Assembly: GCA_947095535.1 (NCBI GenBank)
Contig: OX352772.1
Location: forward strand, 230,003,196 to 230,067,195
Source of the DNA: Poecilobothrus nobilitatus
Lineage: Eukaryota; Arthropoda; Insecta; Diptera; Dolichopodidae
Reading direction: 5' to 3'
Length of the DNA stretch: 64,000 nucleotides
The notes beneath the pieces were generated by a model. That model made no database searches. It saw nothing but the letters and a program-made list of their open reading frames with translations, and was not told the DNA's origin. The translations under genes and the position numbers were made by a program. Of the stretch, positions 23,927 to 34,589 are shown piece after piece (the stretch's first letter is position 1; each line of letters begins with the position of its first letter).

Positions 23927-24514
23927 TATATTAAAAATGAAATAAATTAATATTTATAAATTATAATATCTAAATACTAAAATAAATTATTCTTTGATTT
24001 CAAATATAAATATGTAGAAAAAAACTAACAGTTAAATGACAATAAAAAAATTTCAAAAATCAATAAAAACAGTGATTGAAATCATTGTGATTTCTCACAG
24101 TGATTCAAAAGTAGCAATCACCGTTGGTAACAGTGATTCTAAAATCACTCTTTTTGCCATCCCTATATACAATAGATATATACTTGTGGCATACGGTGAC
24201 TTAATTTACCTTTTGCGAAAATCAAATTTTGCAAAATTTTTGATTCCTTCAATTTTCCAAACGGTTTAAGTTAAAAACTTGAAATTTTTAAAGAAGTTAG
24301 GTCCTTGAAAATAAGTACCATATCAGAAAATATTTTTGTATCGCCCCCCGTTTCGGAGCTGTAAGGGGTCGAAAAGTAAAAAATTCCTAATATTTAAACA
24401 CCTGTAACTTGAACACCTGTCCAAATTTTTTTGAAGAAAAATACAAAGAAAAAAAAATACATTAGAGCTACAACGTTATATTTTTATTTCTATTAGCAGC
24501 TCTTCTTAATCTTA
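23927..24514. repeat. Non-coding repeats: CAGTGATT palindromic block and dispersed repeat B
   Basis: 24070-24160 holds several CAGTGATT/AATCACTG copies in both orientations. From about 24190 to 24505 the sequence resembles the 860-bp insertion at 39514-40373. Shared landmarks are a CCCCCCGTTTCGGAGCTGTAAGGG-like block (there CCCCATTACGGAGCTACAG), AAACACCTGTAACTT, and AGAGCTACAA...ATATTTTTA. It is a second, truncated copy of that family. Confidence 0.55.
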
Positions 24515-25094
24515 ATAATATAGTGTTACCTTAAAATTGATGAAAGTGTGACTTCATTTTTCTAAATTTTCTAACAAATTTTTTTAACGATTTTTTTGCA
24601 TTTTTTTTTACTCGATAATTTGAAATTGTTGAGGATGATACGTAGTACAAAAAAAAATTAAATAAATCAAAAATATAACGGTTCCTTGAAGAATTTATAT
24701 TTATATGATATATATATACTTATTTAACTCATTTTTATTTACATATCGTATATGTCACTGATGAATGAATGATATATAATACATATGTATAGCATAAATT
24801 ATTATATACATTTGTCGCTTAGTATTAAATGGTACTATAGCATATTTGGAAAAATTTTGGATTGATAATCGTTATGTGGAAGGTTAGAATCTGCTTTTGA
24901 AGAATGTGTAAATATATAGTTAGAATATATGTACAATCCATAGTCCTAGAAATTATAAAATCCACCGAAATTATTTTAAAATAATAAAAAATTAAAAAAA
25001 TAATATTATAAGCAGAGTGGCAGCCTATGAACATACTAACGGTTCGTACGGATACCTAAGAGTTGAGGAAGGCAACTGTATTCTTCCTCGTTTA
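24515..25094 (-). repeat. LTR-like repeat copy c, with leader, internally deleted
   Basis: Contains the leader (24515-24720) and the repeat body of copy a, missing about 190 bp in the middle. Its right end, GAGTTGAGGAAGG...CTTCCTCGTTT, is shared with copies a and b. In reverse complement it is also shared with the 5' head of the Helentron-like element at 28383. Confidence 0.6.
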
Positions 25095-25439
25095 TTGACT
25101 AATTTTAATTTTCCAATTTTTATTAACATTTTTAATATAATTTTTGAATATTTTAAATTACTCATCAAATTGCAATTACAACAATAATATATTCCAATCG
25201 CTGACCTACACTTAATAATATTATTGTGAATATTATAATTAATGATTGATCATATTACAATTACAATATTAGTAGATGCAAACATTCAACATTTTTGACT
25301 TCAATGTATTACAGTTCAATGTATTACAGTTCAATATTCTTGATTTTGTTACATTTTAGTAAAAATAAATATGATAATACATTGTACGTAAGCATTAAAA
25401 ATAAGTTAAATTATAAATTAAAATTATTGGATTATTACA

Positions 25440-25623
25440 CTACGGAACAGGGAGAACTTTAGAATACCGAATGTAAGAAGAGAAACGGACCAAAACTATG
25501 TTATGTACAAATATTTAATTCTATTTAGCAACGAACTACCAGCAGATATGAAGAACGCTACAAATCTAAATGAATTTAAAAGATTATGTGTTTATTATAT
25601 AAAAACAAAATTTACTTTATAAT
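25440..25623 (+). pseudogene. LINE ORF2, C-terminal tail
   Basis: The frame reads LRNRENFRIPNVRRETDQNYVMYK, then LNEFKRLCVYYIKTKFTL and a stop at about 25621. This is the short post-RT tail of CR1/Jockey-like ORF2 proteins (compare HNYNLRN...NNLP at 662-1261). Everything upstream of the tail is missing, as in a strongly 5'-truncated copy. A second copy lies at 58746-58951. Confidence 0.65.
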
Positions 25624-25639
25624 CTTGTTAAAAAGTTAC

Positions 25640-26653
25640 TTTTGTAACTAATATAAATTTTTCTTATTCTTATATAGGTTCAACACTTCGCGTAAGTGAT
25701 GAAGGTAAAACAGGTTTGAAACAGAAAGTGTTTCATAAGGTTTGAAATTTGTTTTAGAATGCGGAGTTGTATTGTAGCAAAATACAGCATAATCGATCGA
25801 TGTAACCCAATTCTATGGATCTTTACTTGCATAGCTACGAAGACAGTTACCAAGAGTACGATGTGAAAATTTTAATCCACCATTACTTTTAGGATGATAC
25901 GGACCAGTTTGAATTTTTTATATTTCCAGAAACTTAGAAGCACCTTTAAAAATAATGTTTAGAAAATGAAAATGAGCAGAGCTTTTGTAGTCCCGAAAGT
26001 ACAGATTATTTTACGTACATGGAGGTCTGAAATGATTTCCGCTTCTCGGTTCGGTGATCGGTTGAAAAAATCCCGTCAAATCATCTTGAATAGTTAATAT
26101 AATATATTTATTTTTGTTTCCAGATAAAATGGTGCAAATATATCTAACACAATTCTTTCGAATGGTCTTTTTGAAGTACTTGTAATTTGCATTGGAATTC
26201 TTATTTTTCTGACAAATAATACAAGATTTAATGTATCTTTTGATATCTTCGAACATATTTTTCCATTTATATCTCGTTGTTAATTGATTTATAGTGTGTG
26301 ATATACCTTGATGACCCCCTAAAGGTGCATCATGAAATTCAAATAATATTTGTTTAATTTCTTCCGGGTCTCTCAGTTCAATGATTTTGTTTGCGTCAGT
26401 TACGATCATTTTTAATGCAGAATTAGAGTTTGCATGTTTAGTTTTGGGATCAATTGTGGAATCTGAAATTCTTTTGCTTTACTCCTGCATATTATTATGC
26501 ATATTAACCTTAATTGTTTCCAGTCTAGATAAGGCATCCACATTAGAATTTAATTTTCCTGACTTTCCTTCCTGAGAATTTAATAAACAACTTTAAAATC
26601 GTATTCTTTATTGCCCGCGCATAATCCTGCACATGCCAAAGAATTGTAAATTC
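25640..26653 (-). pseudogene. Gypsy integrase fragment
   Basis: Minus-strand reading from 26575 gives a post-RNase H segment (SNVDALSRLE). Then 26011-26409 has the zinc-binding domain HDAPLGGHQGISHT...CIICQKNK (an HHCC pattern). The core C-terminal half follows, with IQTGPYHPKSNGG and YAVFCYNTTPHSKTNF (about 25910-25740). Stops and frameshifts interrupt the catalytic core, where the first Asp block is poorly preserved (ILTIQDDLTGF). The enzyme would insert the cDNA into the host genome. It is dead as read. Confidence 0.8.
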
Positions 26654-26896
26654 TGTTGATCTGGCAACCCTAATTTGAATTTACAGTCACTATTATGTAT
26701 ACTAATTTGAATTTACATTATTTTATATCATACATATAAATTAACAATATTGTTATAATCATTGTAATTCTCATTTGGAGTATTACTGAGTATTACTGTA
26801 AATTTATCATTATATTTGAATTCAATATTTGTAATATATTGTACATCCTTTTTAGTTTTAAATAAGATCACTCTTAAGTCTAGTTTTGTAACAACA
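26654..26896 (+). repeat. Copia 5' LTR, 243 bp
   Basis: The ends are TGTTG at 26654-26658 and CAACA at 26892-26896, the perfect 5-bp inverted ends of an LTR. The right end abuts the primer-binding site. The left end coincides with the break in homology between the two copies of the duplicated gypsy block. No 3' LTR copy was seen in the window. Confidence 0.75.
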
Positions 26897-26910
26897 GGTT
26901 ATGGGCCCAA
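26897..26910 (+). promoter_or_regulatory. Copia-type minus-strand primer-binding site
   Basis: GGTTATGGGCCCA follows the LTR directly. This is the signature of copia elements, which prime from an internal fragment of initiator Met-tRNA instead of its 3' end. Confidence 0.8.
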
Positions 26911-27242
26911 AGACAAAAAAAAATATTTTTTTTTATACTCAGCTGTTAAAGAACACATGTAAAAATTTAAAGAAGAAACATAAAAAGTTAAAATATAGAT
27001 ACTAAAAAACATTTTAAAAAAAATTTTTTTGAAAACAATAATAAATTAATGCATAAAAGTTAATACATATTATATGCAATATACATTTTTTATTTATAAT
27101 ACATAAAGGCTAAAACAATTAAATCGTTTTAATAGCAATTACATTTGTGGAAATAATTAAAATTTCAATATAATTGTTAATAACAGTCTGTGTGACAAAG
27201 GAAATTAAAATAAATAAAAAAAAAAACGAATTGAAAATAAGT

Positions 27243-28385
27243 ATGTCGTATCAAAATACAATTAAAATAGAACAACTAACTGCAGATAATTATGATACAT
27301 GGAAAATACAAATGGAGTCTCTACTTATCAAAAATGATATGTGGGAATACGTTTCAGGAAAGCATAAGGCACCAAAAGAAGAAGAAAACACTAAAACAGA
27401 ATATACAAATTGGATTAAAATGAACCGTAAAGCACGTGCAGATTTATTGTTGTCAATTAGTCCATCATTGTTGAAGGATATAAAGGATTGCATTTTGTCT
27501 AAAGATATATGGAAAAAGTTAAAACAAACATATGACTCAAAAGGACCAGCGCGAAAGGCCACATTATGCAAACAGTTAATAATAAATAAAAAGTCAATTG
27601 AAAACTTTTCGATATTGTCGACAAGCTCCGATCAATAGATGTGATTGTCGATAAAGAACTAATATCAATTTTACTTTTATATAGCCTTCCAGATCAATAT
27701 GAGAACTTCAGGATTGCGATGGAATCAGGAGATAATTTACCTGACCCTAAAAGTTAAAATTTTAGAAGAGTACAATGCCCGAAACATGCAGCAAAATCCG
27801 GATTCTGAAGCATTATTTGTAAAAAGTAAGCGTTATGAAAATAACAAAGAATTTTCATTCAACCAGTCATCTAATTTTTCAACAAATTCAAACACCCGAT
27901 TTCCAAGAAATCGGAGAAATAATAATATTATTTGTTACAAATGCAGAAAATATGGTCGTATTGCTGAACAATGTCACAGCAAGTTTAAAATAAATTTTAA
28001 TAAAAAAGAAAAATCTATTTTAACTATTGAAGAAGCTTATCTGGTTAAGCATAATGCAGCTTTACAAATCAAAAATCAAAGTTATTCATCAACAAATAAT
28101 AGGACATTTTGGATTCTCGATAGCGGCGCTACATCACACATTTGCACAAACTTAGATAATTTTGGATATATAAAAAATACAAAATCTGATCTTTATTTAG
28201 CTGATAATAAGAAAGTTGAAGTGAAAGTGAAAGTGTTAAGTGAATTTAATAATCCGGATTTACGACCAAATCTCATATCAATAAGTAAATTTACTAGTAA
28301 TGGTTACGAAGTAATTTTTAAAAGAAATAAAGCTTTAATAATTAATCAAAATAAAAAAATTATATTAGAATATTTTAAAGAAAAC
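27243..28385 (+). pseudogene. Copia gag and protease
   Basis: The ATG at 27243 opens a gag frame: IEQLTADNYDTWKIQMESLL, and LKQTYDSKGPARKATL. It shifts frame at about 27605 and again near 27755, then runs to 28385. The zinc knuckle CYKCRKYGRIAEQC has Arg (CGT) where the conserved His should be. The protease block FWILDSGATSHIC follows, then DLYLADNKKVEV and LRPNLISISKF. The frame enters the Helentron-like insertion at about 28383. Gag would form the virus-like particle and the protease would process it. Confidence 0.85.
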
Positions 28386-29680
28386 GAGGAAGAGTGCAGT
28401 AGAGTAGACTGTGTCAACTCTGGGATACCCGTATGAACGTAATATATCCTGTTTCTATAAAACTTGATCATCTTTTAAAAACATTCAGATGTTTTAGTAC
28501 CGAATTACAGAGATATATTTATGTAAATTGTGGAGTTGTATGACAGCTACCCGAATCTATTGCGCCTAGCTTCATTAAGTTCCAAGAGGTGCAAGAAGCC
28601 TGAACCGGCTGCTCTAGACCAACCAAATTTTACAAAAGTTGTTGGCCTATAACTCGACACTTCTTTACTAAATTTCAGGTTCCTAGCTTCAATAGACACT
28701 GAGTTATTCTCATTTAAACGGATAAGTTGTATGGCAGCTACCCGAACCCGCCACAACAACACACAGAACCAAATTTTACAAAAGTTGTTGCCATAAAACT
28801 TGATCATCATTTGCAAAATTTCAGACGCCTAGCTTCATTAGGTTCCCAGAGGTGCAAGAAGCCTGAACCGACTGCTCTAGACCAAGCAAATTTTACAAAA
28901 GTTGTTGGCCTATAACTCGACACCTCTTTACTAAATTTCAGCTTCCTAGCTTCAATAGACACTGAGTTATTCTCATTTAAACGGATAAGTTGTATGGCAT
29001 CTACCCGAACCCGTCGCACCACCACAACCAAATTTTGCAAAGGTGGTTGCCATAAAATTTGATCATCATTTGCAAGATTTCAGACGCCTAGCTTTATTAA
29101 GTTCGAAGAGGTGCAAGAAGCCTGAACCGGCTGCTCTAGACCAACCAAATTTTACAAAAGTTGTTGGCCTGTAACTCGACACCTCGTTACTAAATTTCAG
29201 GTTGCTCGCTTCAGTAGACACTGAGTTATTCTCATTTAAACGGAGAAGTTGTGTGGCAGCTATCCGAACCCGCCGCACCACCACAACCAAATTTTACATA
29301 AGTTGTTGCCATAAAACTTGATCATCATTTGCAAAATTTCAGAAACCTAGCTTGAATAGATACTGAGTTATTTCTTTATAAAGATAGAAGTTGTATGGCA
29401 GCTACTCGAACCCGCCGACCGAAAATGTTGGATTTAAATAGCAAACCTAACAATTTTGCAAAAGTGACGTAAAAAAAATTTCAGCCCCCTAGCTCCTTTA
29501 TTTTTTGAGTTATCGTGCGGACGGTCGGACGGACGGACGGACGTACATGGCTTAATCGACTCAGAATTCGATTCTGAGCCGATCCATACCTTTGACACTA
29601 TATCTAGCTCGATTCCTTTAAGGTGTCACAAACGTAATGGCAAATTTATTATACCCTTGAACATAGTTCATACGGGTATA
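28383..29680 (+). mobile_element. Helentron/DINE-like non-autonomous element inside copia
   Basis: It splits the copia ORF. The 5' head AAACGAGGAAGAGTGCAG...ATACCCGTATGAACG is followed by three tandem copies of an approximately 260-bp unit (28560-29330). Next comes a (GGAC)n run near 29520-29545, and a 3' hairpin ATACCCTTGAAC...GTTCATACGGGTAT (29651-29679). This architecture is that of DINE-1/Helentron-associated elements of Diptera. I infer the class from layout, not from a coding gene. Confidence 0.55.
28560..29330. repeat. Three tandem copies of an approximately 260-bp unit
   Basis: CCTAGCTTCATTAAGTTC or close variants, followed by GAGGTGCAAGAAGCCTGAAC, start at about 28565, 28830 and 29088. 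Each copy also contains CCAAATTTTACAAAAGTTGT and GACACTGAGTTATTCTC. Similar open frames on both strands arise only because the unit repeats. Confidence 0.85.
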
Positions 29681-29684
29681 AAAA

Positions 29685-29712
29685 TGTATACTGTGTATTT
29701 ACACAGTATACA
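29685..29712. repeat. Perfect 13-bp palindrome, 2-nt spacer
   Basis: TGTATACTGTGTA-TT-TACACAGTATACA is a perfect inverted repeat five bases after the 3' hairpin of the Helentron-like element. It may belong to the insertion site or to the element terminus. Confidence 0.8.
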
Positions 29713-29749
29713 TATAATTATAATTATAACAACAATAATTATAATTATT

Positions 29750-30340
29750 ATAATAATAAAGTAACTAATTATAACAAAGTAAATTTAGCTTACAAACAAA
29801 ATGATTTAACTTTATGGCATGTGCGTTATGGTCAGTTGAGATGAAAAAGCCTAAAGGACATGATCAAAAAAGAAAAAATTAAAGGAATTAATAAATCAGT
29901 AATTAACATAAGAAATGAACTAACTTGTATTATATGCGTTAAATTAAAACCGAAGTAAAAATAAATATCCACTTTTCTTAATACACAGTGACGTTTGCAG
30001 TCCCATAAGAACTTCATCGCAAGGTGGTGCAACATTTTTTATAACGTTTATAGAATTTGCTACTGGGTGGACGGAAATTTATTTCATGAAGCAGAAAAGT
30101 GAAGCACTAAATAAATTTAAACTATTTCACACACAGGTGGAAAATTGTATTGGTCAGAAAATTAAAATATTACGTACCGACAACGGTACAGAGTAAATAA
30201 ACTCAAAGATTACCTACAAAAATGTGGCATTCAACATCAACAAACTGTGAGTTACACACCACAACAAAATGTAGTAGCGGAACGCAAAAATCGAACTATT
30301 TTGGATAATGCTAGATGTTGCTAGACTGCTGCAGTCAAAG
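29750..30340 (+). pseudogene. Copia pre-integrase and integrase
   Basis: Readable pieces are LTLWHVRYGQL (pre-integrase), SLKDMIKKEKIKGINKS, a tryptophan/glycine-rich central part with stops, LKDYLQKCGIQHQQTVSYTP, and QQNVVAERKNRTILDNAR near 30250-30320. The E of VAE is the catalytic Glu; the flanking Asn-Gly is Asn-Val here. Many stops and frameshifts make it non-functional. The homology ends at about 30340. Confidence 0.75.
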
Positions 30341-32049
30341 TTACCGATAGTAAGCTGTATAACTTGAAAAAACTCTTCCATAGAGTAAATATGTATTTAA
30401 ATAATAATAATAGGGTAATAGGGTTGAGATTTAGGATATATGTATTAGCCTACAATAAAATATTATTGCATATTTTTTATACATGAAACAACAATTTCAG
30501 TCAAGAAATTTCATTGATCCTTTGATCTTACGCTACGATACAAAACTATTTTACACTTTTATGTAAAGACCCTTACTATAAGCCTTTTCAACTATAACAG
30601 AACCAAAAAAATTCTAATAAGGGCTTATATCAGCTTTAATAGAGTTATTAAGGAAAACTATTTAATTTGAAGAATTCATTAATAACTAATATTAGTTAGT
30701 AAAATTGATTTAAACTAATGGGAATTATCAAAAAAAATTTCACATAAAAAAATAATAAAAAGTATTGTTGTGTAAAAAAGTAATTAGTGCAAAGGGTGCA
30801 AACCAATACTAATACAGGAAGCTCTGTAATCAAGCTTTTGTTATTGAACGCGAGAAATTCAATAATATGTTCAACAAAATGTTGGAGTAGAGAGATTCAG
30901 TGCTAATAATTAATTAAATTTAAAGAAAAATACAAATTGTAAATGCTATAGAAAGAGAATTAAAGAAATTTATTTAAAATTTACTTTATCATACTTACAG
31001 AAAAGAATTATTAAAAAAAAATTTTAAATTATTTAAAAAAACATTTATGAAAATTCAATTAACGTTATCATAAAGAATGAAAAACTAAAGAATGTTCTTT
31101 CTTATTTAATAAAACATTTTGTTTTGTGACGATGTGTCATTATTCATTTTAATTGTATGTGTATCTTATTGTTAAATTCAAGAAGAACATCAACGTTTTT
31201 ATCACAAACGCTCCTTTCAATATCCAATAACTTCCCATATTTCCGAATTTCTTTTATTTTTATTCCTTTATTCCTATTTTCCCTCAATACCCAAACCAAA
31301 CCGTACATTGTACCAGGTTCTAACTTCTAACCGTTCAATACTGTCAAAGAGAATTCGCGCGATCATCTCATCGATGTCGTTCGAAATTCCTATTTGCCAC
31401 AATCTCCACTAACCTTCACAAAAAAAAAAAAAAAAGTGGTCTAAGTCAAATATTTTCCATTAATTTCGTCAATAATCAAAATATCTAAGTATACTAATTT
31501 CTTGTTTTATTATTGATTTCTGTTCTTAAACTTCAGTTCTTACAATTTATTTTAATTTTATTAATTTTTAAATGTTCGATATTTGGTAAATGAATTTGAA
31601 GTATTTGCAAAAATTCTGAAGTTTAAAGAAAATCAGTTTATAAATTCTATACCTACTAGAAAATCCCCTGTGCAATTGCACAATTTCTATAGATTCAAAA
31701 ACATTTACATTATCATACTGACTCTCTTAAAACCTGTATTAAGGGAGGGATTATTACATGTATTTTTTTAGCTTAGGTATATTAAGTACCTAACTAAATT
31801 AATTTATGGATTTTTAATTTAATTTGAATTTTTTAGGTATAGGGTATAAATAAGTCGGTTGCATCGGACTTACTGTTACTTTTACTTGTTTTTTTTTGCT
31901 TGAAAAAAATTTGCTGAATTTATTTTATTTAAATGTACTTTGGAAGAGGTCTTTGCTATATTTAATAAAAGATTCATGTCTCTGATAATGAAATTTCATA
32001 AATTTTCGGGGGCTTTTTTTGTGACGGTCGTTTTCGACAGCTTTTTAAT
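30341..32049. other. AT-rich intergenic region with repeat remnants
   Basis: No gene is supported. 30470-30560 (TTTATACATGAAACAACAA and CTACGATACAAAACTATTTT) resembles the interior of the MITE at 23123-23604 and may be a decayed copy. A 16-base A-run at 31417-31432 closes a less AT-rich stretch (31200-31416) and looks like a retroposed 3' end. A TATAAATAAGTCGGTTGCAT block at 31848-31867 resembles an LTR core promoter. Confidence 0.4.
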
Positions 32050-33720
32050 TTAATGGTCTAATAATAAATTAGTACAAAATTATGAATCTATTGTGAGAGA
32101 AGGCTTCTAAAATGATATTTTCTATGTTTTCTTTTTTTTTAAAGAAAAATATCCATTTTTTATAATATTTAGTAAGTTTCTGATTTCTGTTATGAAATAT
32201 AATTAGCTAAGTCTGCCGAATTTTATATTAATAAAAAAATTCGAATATTTTATGTTATATCAAAAATGCAGCTTAAAAAATCAAAATTCCAACCTAAATA
32301 AACAAAACTACTGTAAAGTCTGCTGCGAAGCTTTTACCAGCTTTTATAATAGTGAAAACAAAATCAAGAATAAAATCGGCCTATTATTTGTTTCTTATAA
32401 ATATAAGGCTTACTATAAACTTTGCTCTTTTCACTTTCAAGTCTTTTAATTTTATTAAGAGTATTTTTAATTTTTTCAAAACAAAGTGTCATTTGAAAAC
32501 TGCCAACAGGAGATTAATAATTTATTTTTAATTTACCGCTGCGACCAGTTTATAATGGATGTGGCAGTCAAATTTAAAAATTGAAAATTTGCTTTAAATT
32601 TTGTGTCGAAAGTACTTTTTAAAAAGTAAAAGTTTGTGTCTCTGATAATAAAATTTTAAATTATAAAAAAAATATACAAAAATATCATCATTGCCAGTTT
32701 AGTTTATATTCAGTTTGAGTGGTTTATTATAGATCTGGCCAACATCTCGTGTGTATAATATTGTGTATATTATCAAAAATTCAATCATTAATTCCTGGTA
32801 TTGTATTATCTGATCTGATTAATAAATCTTATTTTTTTCCATGGCTAACTATTATGGCTATAATGGCTAAATATTATTAATGGTCTAATAATAAATTAGT
32901 ACAAAATTATGAATCTTTTGTGAGAGAAGGCTTCTAAAATGATATTTTCTATGTTAGTTTTTTTTTTTTAAGAAAAATATCCATTTCTATAATATTTGGT
33001 AAGTTCCAGACTTCTGTTATGAAATATAATTATTTAAGTCTGCCGAATTTTATATTAATAAAAAAATTTTGAATATTTTATGTTATGTTTTATGTTAAAA
33101 ATCTAAATTTCAACCTAAATAAACAAAACTATTTTAAAGTCTGTTACGAAGCTTTTACCAGCTTTTATACTAATGAAAACAAAATCAAGATTAAAATCGG
33201 CTTATTATTTTTTTCTTATAAATATGAGACTTACTATAAACTTTGCTTTTTTCACTTTCAGGCGTTTCAATTTTATTAAGAGTACCTATTTTTATTTTTT
33301 TTTTCCAAAACAAAGATTGAAATTGATTGAAAACGCCAACAGAAGATTAATAATTTATTTTTAATTTACCGCTGCGACCAGTTCATAATGGATGTGGGGG
33401 TCAAATTTAAAAATTAAAAATTTGCTGAATTTATTTTTATTGAAAATGTGTTTTTTAAGTATGTACTTCTCCTTTTTTGACTGTACTAACTTTTAATGAA
33501 CGGTTTGTGTCTCTGATAATACTTCTAGTGGAAAATTTGGTCTCTGGTAATAATATTTACTAAATTTATTTATATTTTTAATTAACGGTTTGTGTCTCTT
33601 GATAATACTTTGAGTCAAAGATTTGTGTCTCTGATAATAAAATTTTTAAATTATTAAATAAATATACAGAAATATCATCATTGCCAGTTTAGTTTACATT
33701 CAGTGTGAGTGTTTTATTAT
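32050..33720. repeat. Tandem duplication, unit about 830-990 bp
   Basis: TGGTCTAATAATAAATTAGT begins at 32052 and again at about 32880. Both are followed by matching sequence through ACCGCTGCGACCAGTT (about 32537 and 33368) to ATCATCATTGCCAGTTTAGT (about 32685 and 33672). Copy 2 has about 160 extra bases containing repeated GTGTCTCTGATAATA motifs. No coding potential. Confidence 0.8.
33500..33645. repeat. Cluster of TTTGTGTCTCTGATAATA motifs
   Basis: The motif or a one-base variant occurs at about 33506, 33588 and 33626, and singly at about 31977 and 32636. All copies share orientation. Confidence 0.65.
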
Positions 33721-33894
33721 AGATATAAAATATATTTTTTTATATGTTGGCAAGGTCTCGCCAACATCTTGTGTATTATATTGTAGATACCTACTTCAAA
33801 ACAAAAAACTTTAGTTTTACTTTGACAGTCTCATCGCTGGTTGTTGCAGTATAAAATTTTGAATTAAGAAAAAATTAAGCTACCTACTAATTAT

Positions 33895-34022
33895 GCAAAG
33901 ATTACATATTCTTATGTGATCTAATATGTCATATGTGATCTCATATGTGATGATCTCATATGTGATCTCATATCTCATATTCTTATTATGATTCTCATAT
34001 TCTTATTCTCCATATTCTTATT
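33895..34022. repeat. Minisatellite of ATATGTGATCTC-type units
   Basis: About ten imperfect copies of CATATGTGATCT and CATATTCTTATT-like units. Confidence 0.7.
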
Positions 34023-34023
34023 C

Positions 34024-34464
34024 AAAACCTCTGACAACCAATCGAGCTTTATATTTTTCTAAAGATCCATTACTTGTATTTTTGATACAGAAAACCCATC
34101 TATTACTTAGGATATTTTTATTATTCGGCCGGTCAACTAATTTCCATATATTATTTTTGTATAGCGAATCCATTTCAGTTTTCATCGCCTTCAGCCATTT
34201 TTCTTTATTTTATCCGTTAATGATTTCCTCAAAAGAAAGAAAATGTTCTGAATTAGTTTTAATCATAATAGTTACCTCGTCTTCTGGGAATATTCTAGGT
34301 TTACTACGGCAGCCTGTTCTAACGATTTTTGGACGTCTACGCTTTCTTCATGACCCTTGAAAGTGGTTCTCACTTTTCAATTCTTGAATTTTAAGACTTT
34401 CTGTGGGCTCTGTATCATTTTCTATTTAAATTTAATTTTAAGTCATCATCATCAATAGTATAGC
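34024..34464 (-). pseudogene. Copia reverse transcriptase, N-terminal fragment
   Basis: The minus strand reads a linker with DDDDLKLNLN, then KEKWLKAMKTEMDSLYKN and RWVFCIKNT...KYKARLVVRGF, the start of copia RT, with frameshifts. It is homologous to 60625-61010 in the copia at the right of the window. Homology stops at 34464, close to the left end of the Polinton, so the Polinton probably landed in a copia. Confidence 0.75.
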
Positions 34465-34589
34465 TATACCAATTTGACTCCAAGAAGTGACGTCATGACC
34501 ATGTAGTATCAAAGTATGGGTATGGTTGATTACAGGAAGTGACGTTATTGGAATGTTAAAGTAATATGTGAATTTATTTATATAGTAAT

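Larger units (their letters stand above)
25095..26653. repeat. Segmental duplication, copy 1 (partner 58416-59945)
   Basis: The block of about 1.5 kb contains an AT-rich stretch, a LINE 3' end and a minus-strand gypsy integrase fragment. The same components follow in the same order and with the same junctions at 58416-59945. Copy 1 is cut at 26653 by the copia LTR. The shared LINE/gypsy junction implies duplication after the LINE had joined the gypsy. Confidence 0.8.
26654..30340 (+). mobile_element. Ty1/copia retrotransposon with 5' LTR, truncated at 3' end
   Basis: The order is 5' LTR (26654-26896), primer-binding site (26897-26910), leader, gag with zinc knuckle, protease, a foreign insertion (28383-29680), pre-integrase and integrase up to about 30340. 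RT, RNase H and the 3' LTR are missing. It is inserted exactly where the gypsy duplication block ends. Several stops make it inactive. Confidence 0.85.

Noticed and set aside
28547..29290. Three similar minus-strand ORFs of 74-89 codons
   Set aside because: They are repeats of the same 260-bp tandem unit read in one frame, not genes.
28560..29330. CRISPR array
   Set aside because: Only three long, imperfect units with no short-repeat/unique-spacer pattern, and the genome is eukaryotic.
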